From the NCBI RefSeq assembly GCF_000190535.1, contig NC_015160.1, forward strand, positions 4,030,001 to 4,094,000: a stretch of 64,000 nucleotides of DNA, in the 5' to 3' direction. Below the pieces are notes generated by a model, which saw only the letters and a list, made by a program, of their open reading frames with translations, was not told where the DNA came from and did no database searches. Made by a program: the position numbers and the translations under genes. Origin of the DNA: Odoribacter splanchnicus DSM 20712. Lineage in GTDB: Bacteria; Bacteroidota; Bacteroidia; Bacteroidales; Marinifilaceae. Within the stretch, counting starts at the first letter, position 1, and each line of letters starts with the position of its first letter. Below, one piece after another: positions 45,331 through 54,904 of this stretch.

Positions 45331-47709
45331 TTGGAGAAGTGGGTTCCATATAAGATTGTTTCGGAATATTTTATCAGCCAACCGTTCATCAGCTTACTGA
45401 AAAAGCGAGGGGGAATTTTGTTATTGACGGGCTTTATGCTGGTCATGGTATCGTGTTCGCCTACCCGTTATGTGGGGAAAGATGAATATCTGTTGAATAA
45501 GGTGAAAGTGAGGGTAGAAGAGAAAGGGGTGAATTTTTCTGAATTGAAAAAAACGGTGCGGCAACGTCCTAATACGCGGATATTGGGAGTGGCTCGTTTT
45601 CATCTGGGACTTTATAACCTGAGTGGGAAGAATGAGAATAAGCGCTTTAACAAATGGTTGCGTTCCATCGGTGAAGCTCCTGTGATTTATAGTCCTTTCC
45701 TGACCGACAGAAGTGTGACCCAGTTGAAATTGTACCTGAACAATAAAGGTTTTTATAAAGCTGAGGTGACGGATTCCGTTTGGTTTAAAAAGAAAAAGGC
45801 CCATGTTGTGTACCGGATTTATCCCGGTCCGCTGACTCGGGTAAAAGATTTTACTTTCCGGGAAGACAGTAGTTTCCGGGCCGGAGGATTACCCGAAAGC
45901 TTTCCGTTAGTACAATTGGTTTTGCGGGACACCAATCACACTTTGTTGCATCAGGAAATGCCGATGGATATAGAGATATTGGAAGATGAACGGGAACGGA
46001 TCATTCATATGCTCCGGCAAAACGGGTATTATAATTTTTCAAAGAATTTTATTCATTATTATGCCGATACCTCGCGGAGCGGTAATCCGGAACAGGCTCA
46101 TCTTTTGCTGAGCATCGTCAACAGTGTGTCCGACAGTATGGCTTACCGCAAATATAAAATAAAGCACATTCAGGTAAATTTGGATTATGATCCCCTGCTG
46201 ATGGCCAATGGACTCGATTCGCTTTACCGGCATACCCGTTACGGTGAATATGGGATTGTTTATCGTGGCCATATGAAGATTAAGCCGAAGGTGATCCAGG
46301 AAACGATCCAGTTCAAGGAAGGAGAATTTTATGATGTCCGTAAAGTGGCTGATTCCTATTCCCGCCTGCAAGCCTTGAATCTGTTTAAATTTATCAATAT
46401 TATTTTCCGGGAAGAGCAAAAGGAAGACGGTGAGCCGGTGTTGTTTTGTGAAGTGCAGCTTACTCCGCTCAAACGGCAGTCTTATAATGTCTTTCTCGAA
46501 GGGACCAACAATTCCGGGAATATCGGGGTCGGAGGTAACTTTGCTTATAATCACCGCAATTTGTTTCATGGAGGGGAGAATCTGACCTTGAGTGTATGGG
46601 GGGCTTTAAAAAAAGAGAAATTGAAGGAAAATGAAATTTTCAGTACCACCGAAGTCGGTACGGAATTGAAGTTAGTGACGCCTCAATTTTGGATGCCGGT
46701 TTTTCGTATGGATGAATTCCGCCGTAATTTTGCTCCTAAAACTTCGATCTCTCTCTCCTTCAGTCAGGAAAATACACAGTTTTACAAACGCCGTGTAGCT
46801 AGTGCTAAGTTCGGTTACCTTTGGCGGCGGGCAGATAATAAATGGCGGTATAATTTCGATCTCATCGATCTGAATTATGTGCTGATGCCGAGTGTCGATT
46901 CGAGTTTTATCAGTGAATTGAAAAATGAATATATCAAAAGTGCCTATACCAACCATATGATTCTGTCGGCGAATTTTTCGGCTGTGTTTACCGACCAGGT
47001 GGTCAATTCTGCACAAAGTTTTAATTATTTCCGGGGTAATCTGGAGACTTCCGGGAATTTTCTTTTGGCTATGGATAAACTTTTAGGGGCCAGAAAATCC
47101 GGTTCCGAGGAAGAACGTTTTTATAAAATTCTGGGTGTCCGGTATGCCCAATTTATCAAAGCCGACGGTGAATATCGGTTCAATCATTACCTGAATAAAG
47201 CCAATTCGGTCGTCTACCGGTTGTTTCTGGGTTGTGGTTATCCCTACGGTAACATGAAGGCTTTGCCTTTTGAAGAGGCTTATTATTGCGGAGGTGCCAA
47301 CGATATCCGGGCCTGGCAGGCGAGAACTTTGGGACCGGGATCTTATGCTCCGCCGGATAAATATCCGAATAATGTAGGGGACTTTAAGTTGGAAGCCAAT
47401 GTGGAATATCGGTTTAAATTATTCTGGTTATTAGAAGGAGCTTTATTCATCGATGCCGGAAATATCTGGAATATCAATCGGTATGAGAATCGTCAGGGTA
47501 CGAAGTTGTCCTCCGGATTTTATAAACAAATCGCAGTCGGAACAGGGGCCGGACTACGGTTGGATGTCAATTTCTTTCTGTTGCGTTTTGATCTTGGTTT
47601 GAAATTACATGATCCGATGCAGGCCGAAGGGCAACGTTTTGTGTTGTTGAATCGTAATGGAGGTTTTAATAAATCTGTATTTAATATAGCTATCGGATAT
47701 CCGTTTTAA
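45331..47709 (+). CDS. Lipidated TamA/BamA-like outer-membrane protein (TamL-like)
   Basis: About 790 residues from TTG at 45331; no ATG precedes the lipobox, so the exact start is uncertain. A basic stretch LLKKRGGILLLTGFMLVMVSC gives a lipoprotein signal with Cys near residue 42, followed by SPTRYVGKDEYLLNKVKV. POTRA-like repeats follow (LTDRSVTQLKLYLNNKGFYK, FKEGEFYDVRKVADSYSRLQ). The C-terminal 16-strand barrel has GGANDIRAWQARTLGPGSY and FIDAGNIWN, ending FNIAIGYPF as in Omp85 proteins. Lipidated TamA relatives are known in Bacteroidota. It resembles the protein at 54901; the TamB gene at 50240 is next to that one, not this. Confidence 0.88.
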   Translation: MEKWVPYKIVSEYFISQPFISLLKKRGGILLLTGFMLVMVSCSPTRYVGKDEYLLNKVKVRVEEKGVNFSELKKTVRQRPNTRILGVARFHLGLYNLSGKNENKRFNKWLRSIGEAPVIYSPFLTDRSVTQLKLYLNNKGFYKAEVTDSVWFKKKKAHVVYRIYPGPLTRVKDFTFREDSSFRAGGLPESFPLVQLVLRDTNHTLLHQEMPMDIEILEDERERIIHMLRQNGYYNFSKNFIHYYADTSRSGNPEQAHLLLSIVNSVSDSMAYRKYKIKHIQVNLDYDPLLMANGLDSLYRHTRYGEYGIVYRGHMKIKPKVIQETIQFKEGEFYDVRKVADSYSRLQALNLFKFINIIFREEQKEDGEPVLFCEVQLTPLKRQSYNVFLEGTNNSGNIGVGGNFAYNHRNLFHGGENLTLSVWGALKKEKLKENEIFSTTEVGTELKLVTPQFWMPVFRMDEFRRNFAPKTSISLSFSQENTQFYKRRVASAKFGYLWRRADNKWRYNFDLIDLNYVLMPSVDSSFISELKNEYIKSAYTNHMILSANFSAVFTDQVVNSAQSFNYFRGNLETSGNFLLAMDKLLGARKSGSEEERFYKILGVRYAQFIKADGEYRFNHYLNKANSVVYRLFLGCGYPYGNMKALPFEEAYYCGGANDIRAWQARTLGPGSYAPPDKYPNNVGDFKLEANVEYRFKLFWLLEGALFIDAGNIWNINRYENRQGTKLSSGFYKQIAVGTGAGLRLDVNFFLLRFDLGLKLHDPMQAEGQRFVLLNRNGGFNKSVFNIAIGYPF

Positions 47710-47725
47710 TTTTAATGAACTTACT

Positions 47726-48670
47726 ATGTTGTCCACTATTCTCGTTTATGTTTCGCTTTTTTTACAGGTTGCTGCTGCCGTTATTGCCATTAGCTTGTTT
47801 AAGCGGACAAAATTCAATGCTTCCTGGATTCTGATTTCCATCGGATTTTTGTTGATGGTGGTGTCGAGGGTCTTCGATTTATGGCCTACGATTTATCCCG
47901 AAATGGAAGATGAATTGGCTATTGTACAGAAGGTTCTGGCTTTTATCATTGCTTTGGTCCTCCTGATCGGAGTATTTTATATCCGGAAAATTTTTCAATT
48001 TATGCGAAGAGTGGATGAGATCCGGCGCGAATCAGAGAAACGGGTACTGGCAGCGGTTATCCGCACGGAAGAGCAAGAACGGCAGCGTTTTGCGAAAGAG
48101 CTGCACGATGGGCTGGGACCTTTGCTGAGTGTGATCAAAATGCTGGTCTCGGGGTTGGATACCAATAAAGAAAGTGAAGTCAACGAAAAGATAAAGCAGA
48201 ATTTGCGGCAGGCTGTGGATGAAGCGATTAGCGGGGTCAGGGACATCTCGGCCAATATCAGCCCGCATATCCTCAACAATTTTGGCTTAAAAGATGCGGT
48301 AGAGGCATTCATAAAACGGATGCGGCAAGCCGATAATTTTAAGGTGTATTTTACTACTAATCTCGAAAATCAACGTTTCAATTACAATATCGAAGTGGTG
48401 GTCTACCGCGTTATCTGCGAGTTGATCAACAACACATTGCGGCATGCTGCAGCCTCGAAAGTGACGATCGATTTACAACTCGAAGAAGGAATATTATATT
48501 TAGAATATACCGACAACGGTATCGGATTCGATGTAAACCGTATTTCCGGACATACCGGTATGGGATTGGATAACATGCGTTACCGGCTGCAATCCGGTAA
48601 CGGGGATATCGAGATTGTCAGCGAGCATGGAAAAGGGATGCGGGCCAACGCTTTTATTAAAGTCTTTTGA
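47726..48670 (+). CDS. Membrane sensor histidine kinase (NarL-type, HisKA_3)
   Basis: 314 residues. Three membrane spans in the first 90 residues, then a short coiled stretch and the HisKA_3 dimerisation helix RQRFAKELHDGLGPLLSVIK with the phospho-His (about residue 128). The HATPase_c domain has ELINNTLRHAAASKV (N box), YTDNGIGFDV (G1) and GHTGMGLDNMRYRL (G2). No large periplasmic sensor domain, so it may sense the membrane or be controlled by another protein. Starts 16 bases after the barrel gene; its partner regulator is 59 bases downstream. Confidence 0.94.
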   Translation: MLSTILVYVSLFLQVAAAVIAISLFKRTKFNASWILISIGFLLMVVSRVFDLWPTIYPEMEDELAIVQKVLAFIIALVLLIGVFYIRKIFQFMRRVDEIRRESEKRVLAAVIRTEEQERQRFAKELHDGLGPLLSVIKMLVSGLDTNKESEVNEKIKQNLRQAVDEAISGVRDISANISPHILNNFGLKDAVEAFIKRMRQADNFKVYFTTNLENQRFNYNIEVVVYRVICELINNTLRHAAASKVTIDLQLEEGILYLEYTDNGIGFDVNRISGHTGMGLDNMRYRLQSGNGDIEIVSEHGKGMRANAFIKVF

Positions 48671-48729
48671 CTTTCTGACTTTATTTTTATCTTTGTTTAT
48701 CAGTTACGGATGTAAATGTTTATCGATTC

Positions 48730-49401
48730 ATGGACACAAAGAATTTGAAAAAATTAAGAATCTATATTGTTGACGATCATAAGTTATTCAGGGAAGGATT
48801 GAAATTGCTTTTGTCTACCCAGGATTTCGTACACCATATTTACGAAGCTTCCAATGGACGCGACTTTATTGAAAACCTCTCCTTTGTAGATTGTGACCTG
48901 GTGTTGATGGATATAGAAATGCCCGAGATGAACGGGATAGAAGCTACGGAACAGGCTCTGCGGATCAGGCCGGATTTGAAGGTGATCGTGTTGTCTATGT
49001 ACGGGGATGAACAGTATTACTATAAAATGGTCGATGTCGGAGTAAAGGGGTTCGTTCTCAAAAATTCCGGTATAGAAAAAGTGATTGCGGCAATCCGGGC
49101 TGTCGCCGCCGGTGAGAATTACTTTTCCGAGGAGTTGCTGGTGAATATTCTCAATAATATGCGTGATGGCGGGCAACATAAACCGGAACCTGAAACCCCT
49201 GATAATGAAATATCCGAGAGAGAACTCGAGATTTTGTATCATGTATGCCTGGGACTTTCCAACCAGGAAATTGCAGATAAACTTTTTATCAGTAAGCGGA
49301 CAGTGGATAAACATCGGGCGAATCTGTTGAGTAAGACCGGATGCCGGAATACTGCAGCGCTTGTCATGTATGCAATTAAAAATAAGATGATAAATATTTA
49401 G
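48730..49401 (+). CDS. NarL/LuxR-type response regulator
   Basis: 223 residues. Receiver domain: IYIVDDHKLFREGLKLLL (acidic pair), CDLVLMDIEMPEMNG with the phospho-Asp near 61, and GVKGFVLKNSG with the Lys. The C-terminal helix-turn-helix starts ISERELEILYHVCLGLSNQE and has ADKLFISKRTVDKHRANLL. Pairs with the kinase directly upstream. Its stop codon directly abuts the ATG of the nucleotidyltransferase gene, so the three are one operon. Targets unknown; the envelope genes around it are natural candidates. Confidence 0.95.
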   Translation: MDTKNLKKLRIYIVDDHKLFREGLKLLLSTQDFVHHIYEASNGRDFIENLSFVDCDLVLMDIEMPEMNGIEATEQALRIRPDLKVIVLSMYGDEQYYYKMVDVGVKGFVLKNSGIEKVIAAIRAVAAGENYFSEELLVNILNNMRDGGQHKPEPETPDNEISERELEILYHVCLGLSNQEIADKLFISKRTVDKHRANLLSKTGCRNTAALVMYAIKNKMINI

Positions 49402-50133
49402 ATGAACGGAATGATATTTGCAGCGGGATTGGGTACCCGTTTGCAGCCTTTGACGAACGATCGGCCCAAAGCATTGGTGGAAGTAGCCGGTAAGCCTTTG
49501 CTTGAATATGTCATACGGAAAATGATAGCGGCGGATGTACAGCGTATTGTGGTGAACGTGCATCACTATGCCGACCAGATAGAAGCTTTTCTGTGCGAAC
49601 GACATTTTTTCGATTGGGATATCGTGATTTCCGATGAACGGGAGAAATTACTCGATACCGGGGGCGGACTTCTGAAAGCCAGGGAGTTGTTCAGTCCGGG
49701 TGAATCGGTGCTTATTCATAATGTAGATATATTTTCAGATATCGATATACCTGCCTTGCTCCGCTTTCATCGGCAAAATAAGGGAGATGCGACCTTGGTT
49801 ACCCGGACCGGCGGGAAAGGCAGAGGATTGAGATTTAATCGTGAAGGGATGCTGAAAGGATGGGAAAATAAGGCCACAGGGGAACAAAAACCGGTAGATG
49901 AAGAATTTTGGGATTCCCGGAACTATGCTTTCTGTGGAGTGCAGGTGGTGAGCCCGGAATTTTTAGAACGTATGTCAGGAAAAGGGGTCTTTTCGATTAT
50001 AGACGAATATCTGTCACAGGCCAGGCTTCACCCGATACTGATGTATTTTTACGAAGGACGTTTTTTAGATTTAGGGACTCCTCAGGCGATTGCCGAAGCC
50101 GAAACAATGTTGATCGGTTCGTGCAACCCGTAA
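49402..50133 (+). CDS. Sugar-phosphate nucleotidyltransferase, MurU/mannose-1-P guanylyltransferase-like
   Basis: 243 residues. Signature FAAGLGTRLQPLTNDRPKAL (residues 6-25) and VAGKPLLEY; metal-binding HNVDIFSD near residue 112; later SGKGVFSIIDEYL and GRFLDLGTPQAIAEAE. This is the nucleotidyltransferase core without an acyltransferase or hexapeptide tail, as in MurU (MurNAc-1-P uridylyltransferase of cell-wall recycling) and small mannose-1-P guanylyltransferases. The choice between these needs a search. Starts right at the response-regulator stop. It is often seen near phosphotransferase AmgK, which is not in this window. Confidence 0.88.
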   Translation: MNGMIFAAGLGTRLQPLTNDRPKALVEVAGKPLLEYVIRKMIAADVQRIVVNVHHYADQIEAFLCERHFFDWDIVISDEREKLLDTGGGLLKARELFSPGESVLIHNVDIFSDIDIPALLRFHRQNKGDATLVTRTGGKGRGLRFNREGMLKGWENKATGEQKPVDEEFWDSRNYAFCGVQVVSPEFLERMSGKGVFSIIDEYLSQARLHPILMYFYEGRFLDLGTPQAIAEAETMLIGSCNP

Positions 50134-50239
50134 GGATCTTTTTACGTTAATTAAAGACTTTACGGAATAGCAGGAGACAGGCCTTGCAGCGCTTTTTTAC
50201 GATCTGGATAATGGTAATTGCGAAGAATAAAGCTTAAGC

Positions 50240-53200
50240 ATGAAAAGATTTTTTAAATATCTGGGCAGAACGATTTTAGCAATTTTAGGGTTGCTACTGC
50301 TTATCGTGTTTTTGCTTTATTTACCTCCTGTACAAGATTTCCTTTTGCGCAAAGCCGAACGTTATGCTGCTTCGCATTACGACTTGGAAGTCCGGATCGG
50401 GCATTTCCGTTTGGGTTTTCCTTTTGATCTGGTTTTGGACGATGTGTATGCCGGGAAAACTGCCGGAGATACCCTGGTTGCTGCAGAAGCGATCCGGCTT
50501 AGGGTGAATATCGATCGGATATTTCGTAAAGAACTCGGTATCGAACAGTTAGGTCTGAGACAGGTGAAGTTCGGATTAGCCGGCGATACTACCGGTATGC
50601 AACTGAAGGTGGCTGTCGGGAATTTGGGGGTGCAGGAGGGACGGATCGATTTGGAACGGAAAAAATTGATAGTCGCTGAGATTAGCCTGGAAGAAGGGGA
50701 TGTTTTTTTGAAATCCGGAGCCGGAACAGTGGAAGATACAGTGCAGAGTAATCCTTTGGATTGGGGGATCGAAGTCAGGCAGATAAAGATCCGGGACGTC
50801 GGTTATCGCATGTATACCGAGGGGTTGCCTTACCTGGGGGCCGGAATAAAGGACGGTTCGCTGACTGGCGGAAAAGTTTTGTTGGGGGAGCAATCCGTCG
50901 AAATAGATGTTGTCGCTGTCGGAGGGGCTTGGTGTGACATGCAGATGGGAACGGAACAATCGTCCGGGACACCGGTCACCGAACCGTCCGGTAGCCAGCC
51001 TTGGCTGATACGTGCAGGGAGATTACAATTGGAGAACAGTGCCTTTAGTATGAAGACTGCCGATGCCGGGCAAACCGATTTGGTGCTGTCCGGTATTGCC
51101 GTACAAATCGACAGTGTATATAACCGGGGAACGGTTGTGCGGGGAAACCTGGTAGATCTGAGGGCTGTACAGCAAAACGGAATACAGCTGCAACAGATGC
51201 AGGCACAGGTGGATCTCGATTCGGCCCGGACAGCATTGAGGGGGGCATTTATCCGCACCGCTCATAGCAAGATCGAGTTGACAGCCCGGGCCGATACTTC
51301 GATGAATAATCTGATGAAACGGGTACCCTTGATCGTTCAGCTGAATGCCAGGGTTGGGCTGGCCGATCTTACTCCCTTTTATGACGGAATCCCTCAGGAC
51401 TTAAAACATAGTCAGGTAGATTTGAATACGACTTTCAGTATAGATGAAAACAGAGTCCGGTTCGACCGCCTGGATGCCGGTATGACCGGAAAATTCCGGT
51501 TGACTGGAAAAGGACAACTGCAATCCTACCGGGACCTGAAAAAAATAAGTGGGGTGATCGATTTGCGGGCGGAGATGCCGGACGCTACCTTTGCTAATGT
51601 TTTCTTAAAAGAAGGAATCGTGAAGATCCCGGCCGATGTATCCTGGTCGGCGAATCTGAAGGCTAATCAGGGAGCTTTGGAGGCTTTGGTGCGCTTGTGT
51701 TCCGATGCTGGTTGTATGACCCTCGACGGGAGTTATGATTTGAACCGGGAGACATATAACGGCGAATTGACCCTGAGCCGTTTCCCACTCGATCGCTTTT
51801 TGACTGTCGATTCGTTAGGAAGCGCCTCGGCCAATTTCCGGTTGGAAGGCCGGTATTTTTCGTGGCCTCAGGCAAAGACCTCGGTAAATGCCGGAATCCG
51901 TCAGTTGTTTTATAAAGAGCACGAATATAAAGATATTACTTTACAGGCTACCTTGGATAAGACGCATTTACGGGGGACTATGGTTAGTAAAGATCCCGAT
52001 GCTCCTTTGGATTTGGTTTTCCGGGGAGATTCGCTGCAACAACAGTATCAGGTCGGTTTGGGTGGTTATATCGGCAAGGTGGATCTGCAGGCCCTGCATT
52101 TGATGCAGGAACCTTTGACTATGGGGCTGAAAGTAGATTTGCAAGGTTTTATCGGGGAACATTCCGCTTATGCTTTAAAAGCCCGCTTCGATAGCCTGAG
52201 CATGGCAGATAGCAGGAAGACTTATACCTTGGGAAGCCTGGATATCGATATGGCCAGCGATCTGAAGAAGACGACACTGGATGTAAAGACCGGTGATTTA
52301 CAGTTAACTTTCCGGGCCGATACTTCTTTGGCCGGTTTTGGGGAGAGTGCTGGGAAAATTGCAGGGATTGTCGGGAAGCAGATCGCCGGTAAAGATATCG
52401 ATATGGAACAGATCAAAGCGGAGTTGCCTGTTTTTAGTATGCACTTGAAAGGTGATCAAAATAATGCGATCGCTAAATTTTTGAAGGCCAGGAATATGGG
52501 ATTTCGTCGGCTTTCTCTGGATATCGTTTCCCGTCAGCGGTCAGGTATCCGGATGGGGATCACGGCTACGGCTCCCTATTTTGGGACGGTACGTCTCGAT
52601 TCGGTACAGATGGGTATCTGGCAGACCGGCAAGAGTCTGGTGTATGCATTGGGAGCCGGTAGTTCCGACCAGGCCTGGAAGGGACTGTTCAATATCAACC
52701 TGACCGGAAAAATGCAGGGGAATCAATTCCGGATCGAACTGAAACAAAAAGATGCCCGGCAACGAGTCGGATTCGATATGGGTATCAATCTGGTGATGCT
52801 GGACAGTGCTTTTACGGTGAGCTTTTTCCCGATGACTCCTATTCTGGGGTATAGCCGGTGGATTGTCAATGCCGATAATAAAGTAACGGTTTATAAAGAT
52901 TGGAAGATCGATGCCAATCTCCGGATGGCCTACCAGAATAAATTGGTGAGTTTGCAGTCTCTGCCTGATGAAGGAGAAAGGACGGATCGGTTACAGGTGG
53001 AGATTACCGGTATAGACCTGAAAAAATTGACCGAAATATCACCGTTCTTACCCGATCTGAGCGGTATCCTGCATACGGATTTATTGTTGTATACCGATCG
53101 TAAAACCTTCGGTGCCGAGGGAAATATCGGAGTGAATAATCTGTTTTATGAAGAACAGCGGATGGGTACCCTCGATTTGGATCTGCAGTATGCAGGAAAG

Positions 53201-54904
53201 GATCATTTAACCGATCATGCCGTAGATTTCGAGTTGAAAATCGACAGCATCCGCCGGGCGGTAGTGCAGGGGACTTTCGCTACATCCGAGACCAACCGGG
53301 AGGTCATGCTGGACGTAGATATACCTTCTTTACCTTTGTATATGGTCAACGCTTTTGTTCCGAAAGATCTGATGAAACTGGAGGGCGAGTTGACCGGCGC
53401 ATTACAGTTTCGTGGGACGGTAGACCGTCCGGATTTGAACGGTGGATTGGGCTTTCGTAATGGAAAAGCCGATGTGGTGATGTTGGGTACCACATTCGGA
53501 TTGGATACCACCCGCCTGATTGTAGACAACGGGAAGATTTTATTTCGGCAATATCGGTTTATTGCTCCTAACAAAAGTGATATGGTGCTGAACGGAGCGA
53601 TTACCCTGACTCCGTTCGACCGGATGAATATGGATATATCTGTAAAAGCCGGTAATTTCGAGGTCGTGAATGTAAAGAAAAATCCGACTTCGCTGATCTA
53701 TGGGAAGGCTTATATCAATCTGGATTCCCGTTTGGCCGGGGCCTTTTCGAATTTAAGCGTTTCCGGAAATATCAATTTGCTCAACCGGACCAATATTACC
53801 TATACTTTGCGTAGTTCCGGACCCGAACTTGTGGACCGTAGTGCCGATTTGGTCCGTTTCGTATCGTTCAGGGATACCACCTTGAATGAGCGTGACGATC
53901 TGACTAACCGGGTAAACACCAGTAGCTTTGCTTTAAAAATGTTGATCGAGATCGGAGATCAGGTGACGGTAAACGTCGAATTATCGGATGATGGAAGTAA
54001 TAATATCGTCATCCAGGGTGGGGGTAATCTGGTTCTGGCCATGAGTCCTGAAAACGGACTTACCTTGTCGGGGAAATATATTTTATCCGGAGGAACCGTG
54101 GTTTATAATATTCCCATTGCAGGTAAAAAAGAATTTAATATTCGCAGTGGCAGCTATGTGGAATGGACAGGAAATGTGATGAATCCGATGTTGAGTATAT
54201 CCGCTTCCGAACAGGTGAAAGCTACGGTTGTCGACGGAGAACAGAATCGACTGGTTACTTTCGAGGCTATCATCCGGATACAGAATACATTGACCCGACC
54301 GGATATCTCTTTTGACCTGTCAGCTCCCAACGATATGGTGGTACAGAATCAGTTGGCGACTTTTTCTCAGGAAGAACGTACCCGTCAAGCGTTGAATCTA
54401 TTGATCTATAATACTTATACCGCTCCTGGGGCTGCTAAGTCGGGAAGCGGAGGAAGTATGGCCAACAATGCTTTATATAGCCTGGTAGAAAATGAATTGA
54501 ATAAGTATACCCGGAAGACCGGTTTTACTTTTGGCGTCGATTCGTATAATACCGATGAAAATACAACCCGTACCGATTATACGTATCAGTTCTCCAAACA
54601 ATTTTTTAATGATCGGATTCGGGTGAAGATCGGTGGACGGATTTCTACAGATAATAATGAAAATCAGAGTAATAACATAGAAGATAATCTCGTCGACGAT
54701 ATTTCTATAGAATACGTGATTACGAAGAAGAGAAATCTATTTTTGAAAGTGTTCCGGCATTCCAACTATGAGAGTGTACTGGACGGCGAAGTCACTCAAA
54801 CGGGTGTCGGTATTGTTTGGCGGAAAAATTTCCGTAAATTTAAAGATCTCTTTAAAAATAACCGAAAATCGGAAAGAGAAACAAAAACGGAGAATCAGAA
54901 ATGA
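50240..54904 (+). CDS. tamB: Translocation and assembly module protein TamB
   Basis: 1554 residues. One N-terminal membrane anchor (TILAILGLLLLIVFLLYLPP), then a very long repetitive beta-helical chain of AsmA-like repeats through the periplasm. The C-terminal DUF490/TamB domain (about residues 1130-1520) contains SGKYILSGGTVVYNIPIAGK and TRPDISFDLSAPNDM. A charged tail ends KSERETKTENQK. TamB is thought to move lipids or help fold outer-membrane proteins together with a TamA-type barrel. That partner starts at 54901 with an ATGA overlap of the stop codon, a strong sign of coupled translation. Confidence 0.95.
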   Translation: MKRFFKYLGRTILAILGLLLLIVFLLYLPPVQDFLLRKAERYAASHYDLEVRIGHFRLGFPFDLVLDDVYAGKTAGDTLVAAEAIRLRVNIDRIFRKELGIEQLGLRQVKFGLAGDTTGMQLKVAVGNLGVQEGRIDLERKKLIVAEISLEEGDVFLKSGAGTVEDTVQSNPLDWGIEVRQIKIRDVGYRMYTEGLPYLGAGIKDGSLTGGKVLLGEQSVEIDVVAVGGAWCDMQMGTEQSSGTPVTEPSGSQPWLIRAGRLQLENSAFSMKTADAGQTDLVLSGIAVQIDSVYNRGTVVRGNLVDLRAVQQNGIQLQQMQAQVDLDSARTALRGAFIRTAHSKIELTARADTSMNNLMKRVPLIVQLNARVGLADLTPFYDGIPQDLKHSQVDLNTTFSIDENRVRFDRLDAGMTGKFRLTGKGQLQSYRDLKKISGVIDLRAEMPDATFANVFLKEGIVKIPADVSWSANLKANQGALEALVRLCSDAGCMTLDGSYDLNRETYNGELTLSRFPLDRFLTVDSLGSASANFRLEGRYFSWPQAKTSVNAGIRQLFYKEHEYKDITLQATLDKTHLRGTMVSKDPDAPLDLVFRGDSLQQQYQVGLGGYIGKVDLQALHLMQEPLTMGLKVDLQGFIGEHSAYALKARFDSLSMADSRKTYTLGSLDIDMASDLKKTTLDVKTGDLQLTFRADTSLAGFGESAGKIAGIVGKQIAGKDIDMEQIKAELPVFSMHLKGDQNNAIAKFLKARNMGFRRLSLDIVSRQRSGIRMGITATAPYFGTVRLDSVQMGIWQTGKSLVYALGAGSSDQAWKGLFNINLTGKMQGNQFRIELKQKDARQRVGFDMGINLVMLDSAFTVSFFPMTPILGYSRWIVNADNKVTVYKDWKIDANLRMAYQNKLVSLQSLPDEGERTDRLQVEITGIDLKKLTEISPFLPDLSGILHTDLLLYTDRKTFGAEGNIGVNNLFYEEQRMGTLDLDLQYAGKDHLTDHAVDFELKIDSIRRAVVQGTFATSETNREVMLDVDIPSLPLYMVNAFVPKDLMKLEGELTGALQFRGTVDRPDLNGGLGFRNGKADVVMLGTTFGLDTTRLIVDNGKILFRQYRFIAPNKSDMVLNGAITLTPFDRMNMDISVKAGNFEVVNVKKNPTSLIYGKAYINLDSRLAGAFSNLSVSGNINLLNRTNITYTLRSSGPELVDRSADLVRFVSFRDTTLNERDDLTNRVNTSSFALKMLIEIGDQVTVNVELSDDGSNNIVIQGGGNLVLAMSPENGLTLSGKYILSGGTVVYNIPIAGKKEFNIRSGSYVEWTGNVMNPMLSISASEQVKATVVDGEQNRLVTFEAIIRIQNTLTRPDISFDLSAPNDMVVQNQLATFSQEERTRQALNLLIYNTYTAPGAAKSGSGGSMANNALYSLVENELNKYTRKTGFTFGVDSYNTDENTTRTDYTYQFSKQFFNDRIRVKIGGRISTDNNENQSNNIEDNLVDDISIEYVITKKRNLFLKVFRHSNYESVLDGEVTQTGVGIVWRKNFRKFKDLFKNNRKSERETKTENQK

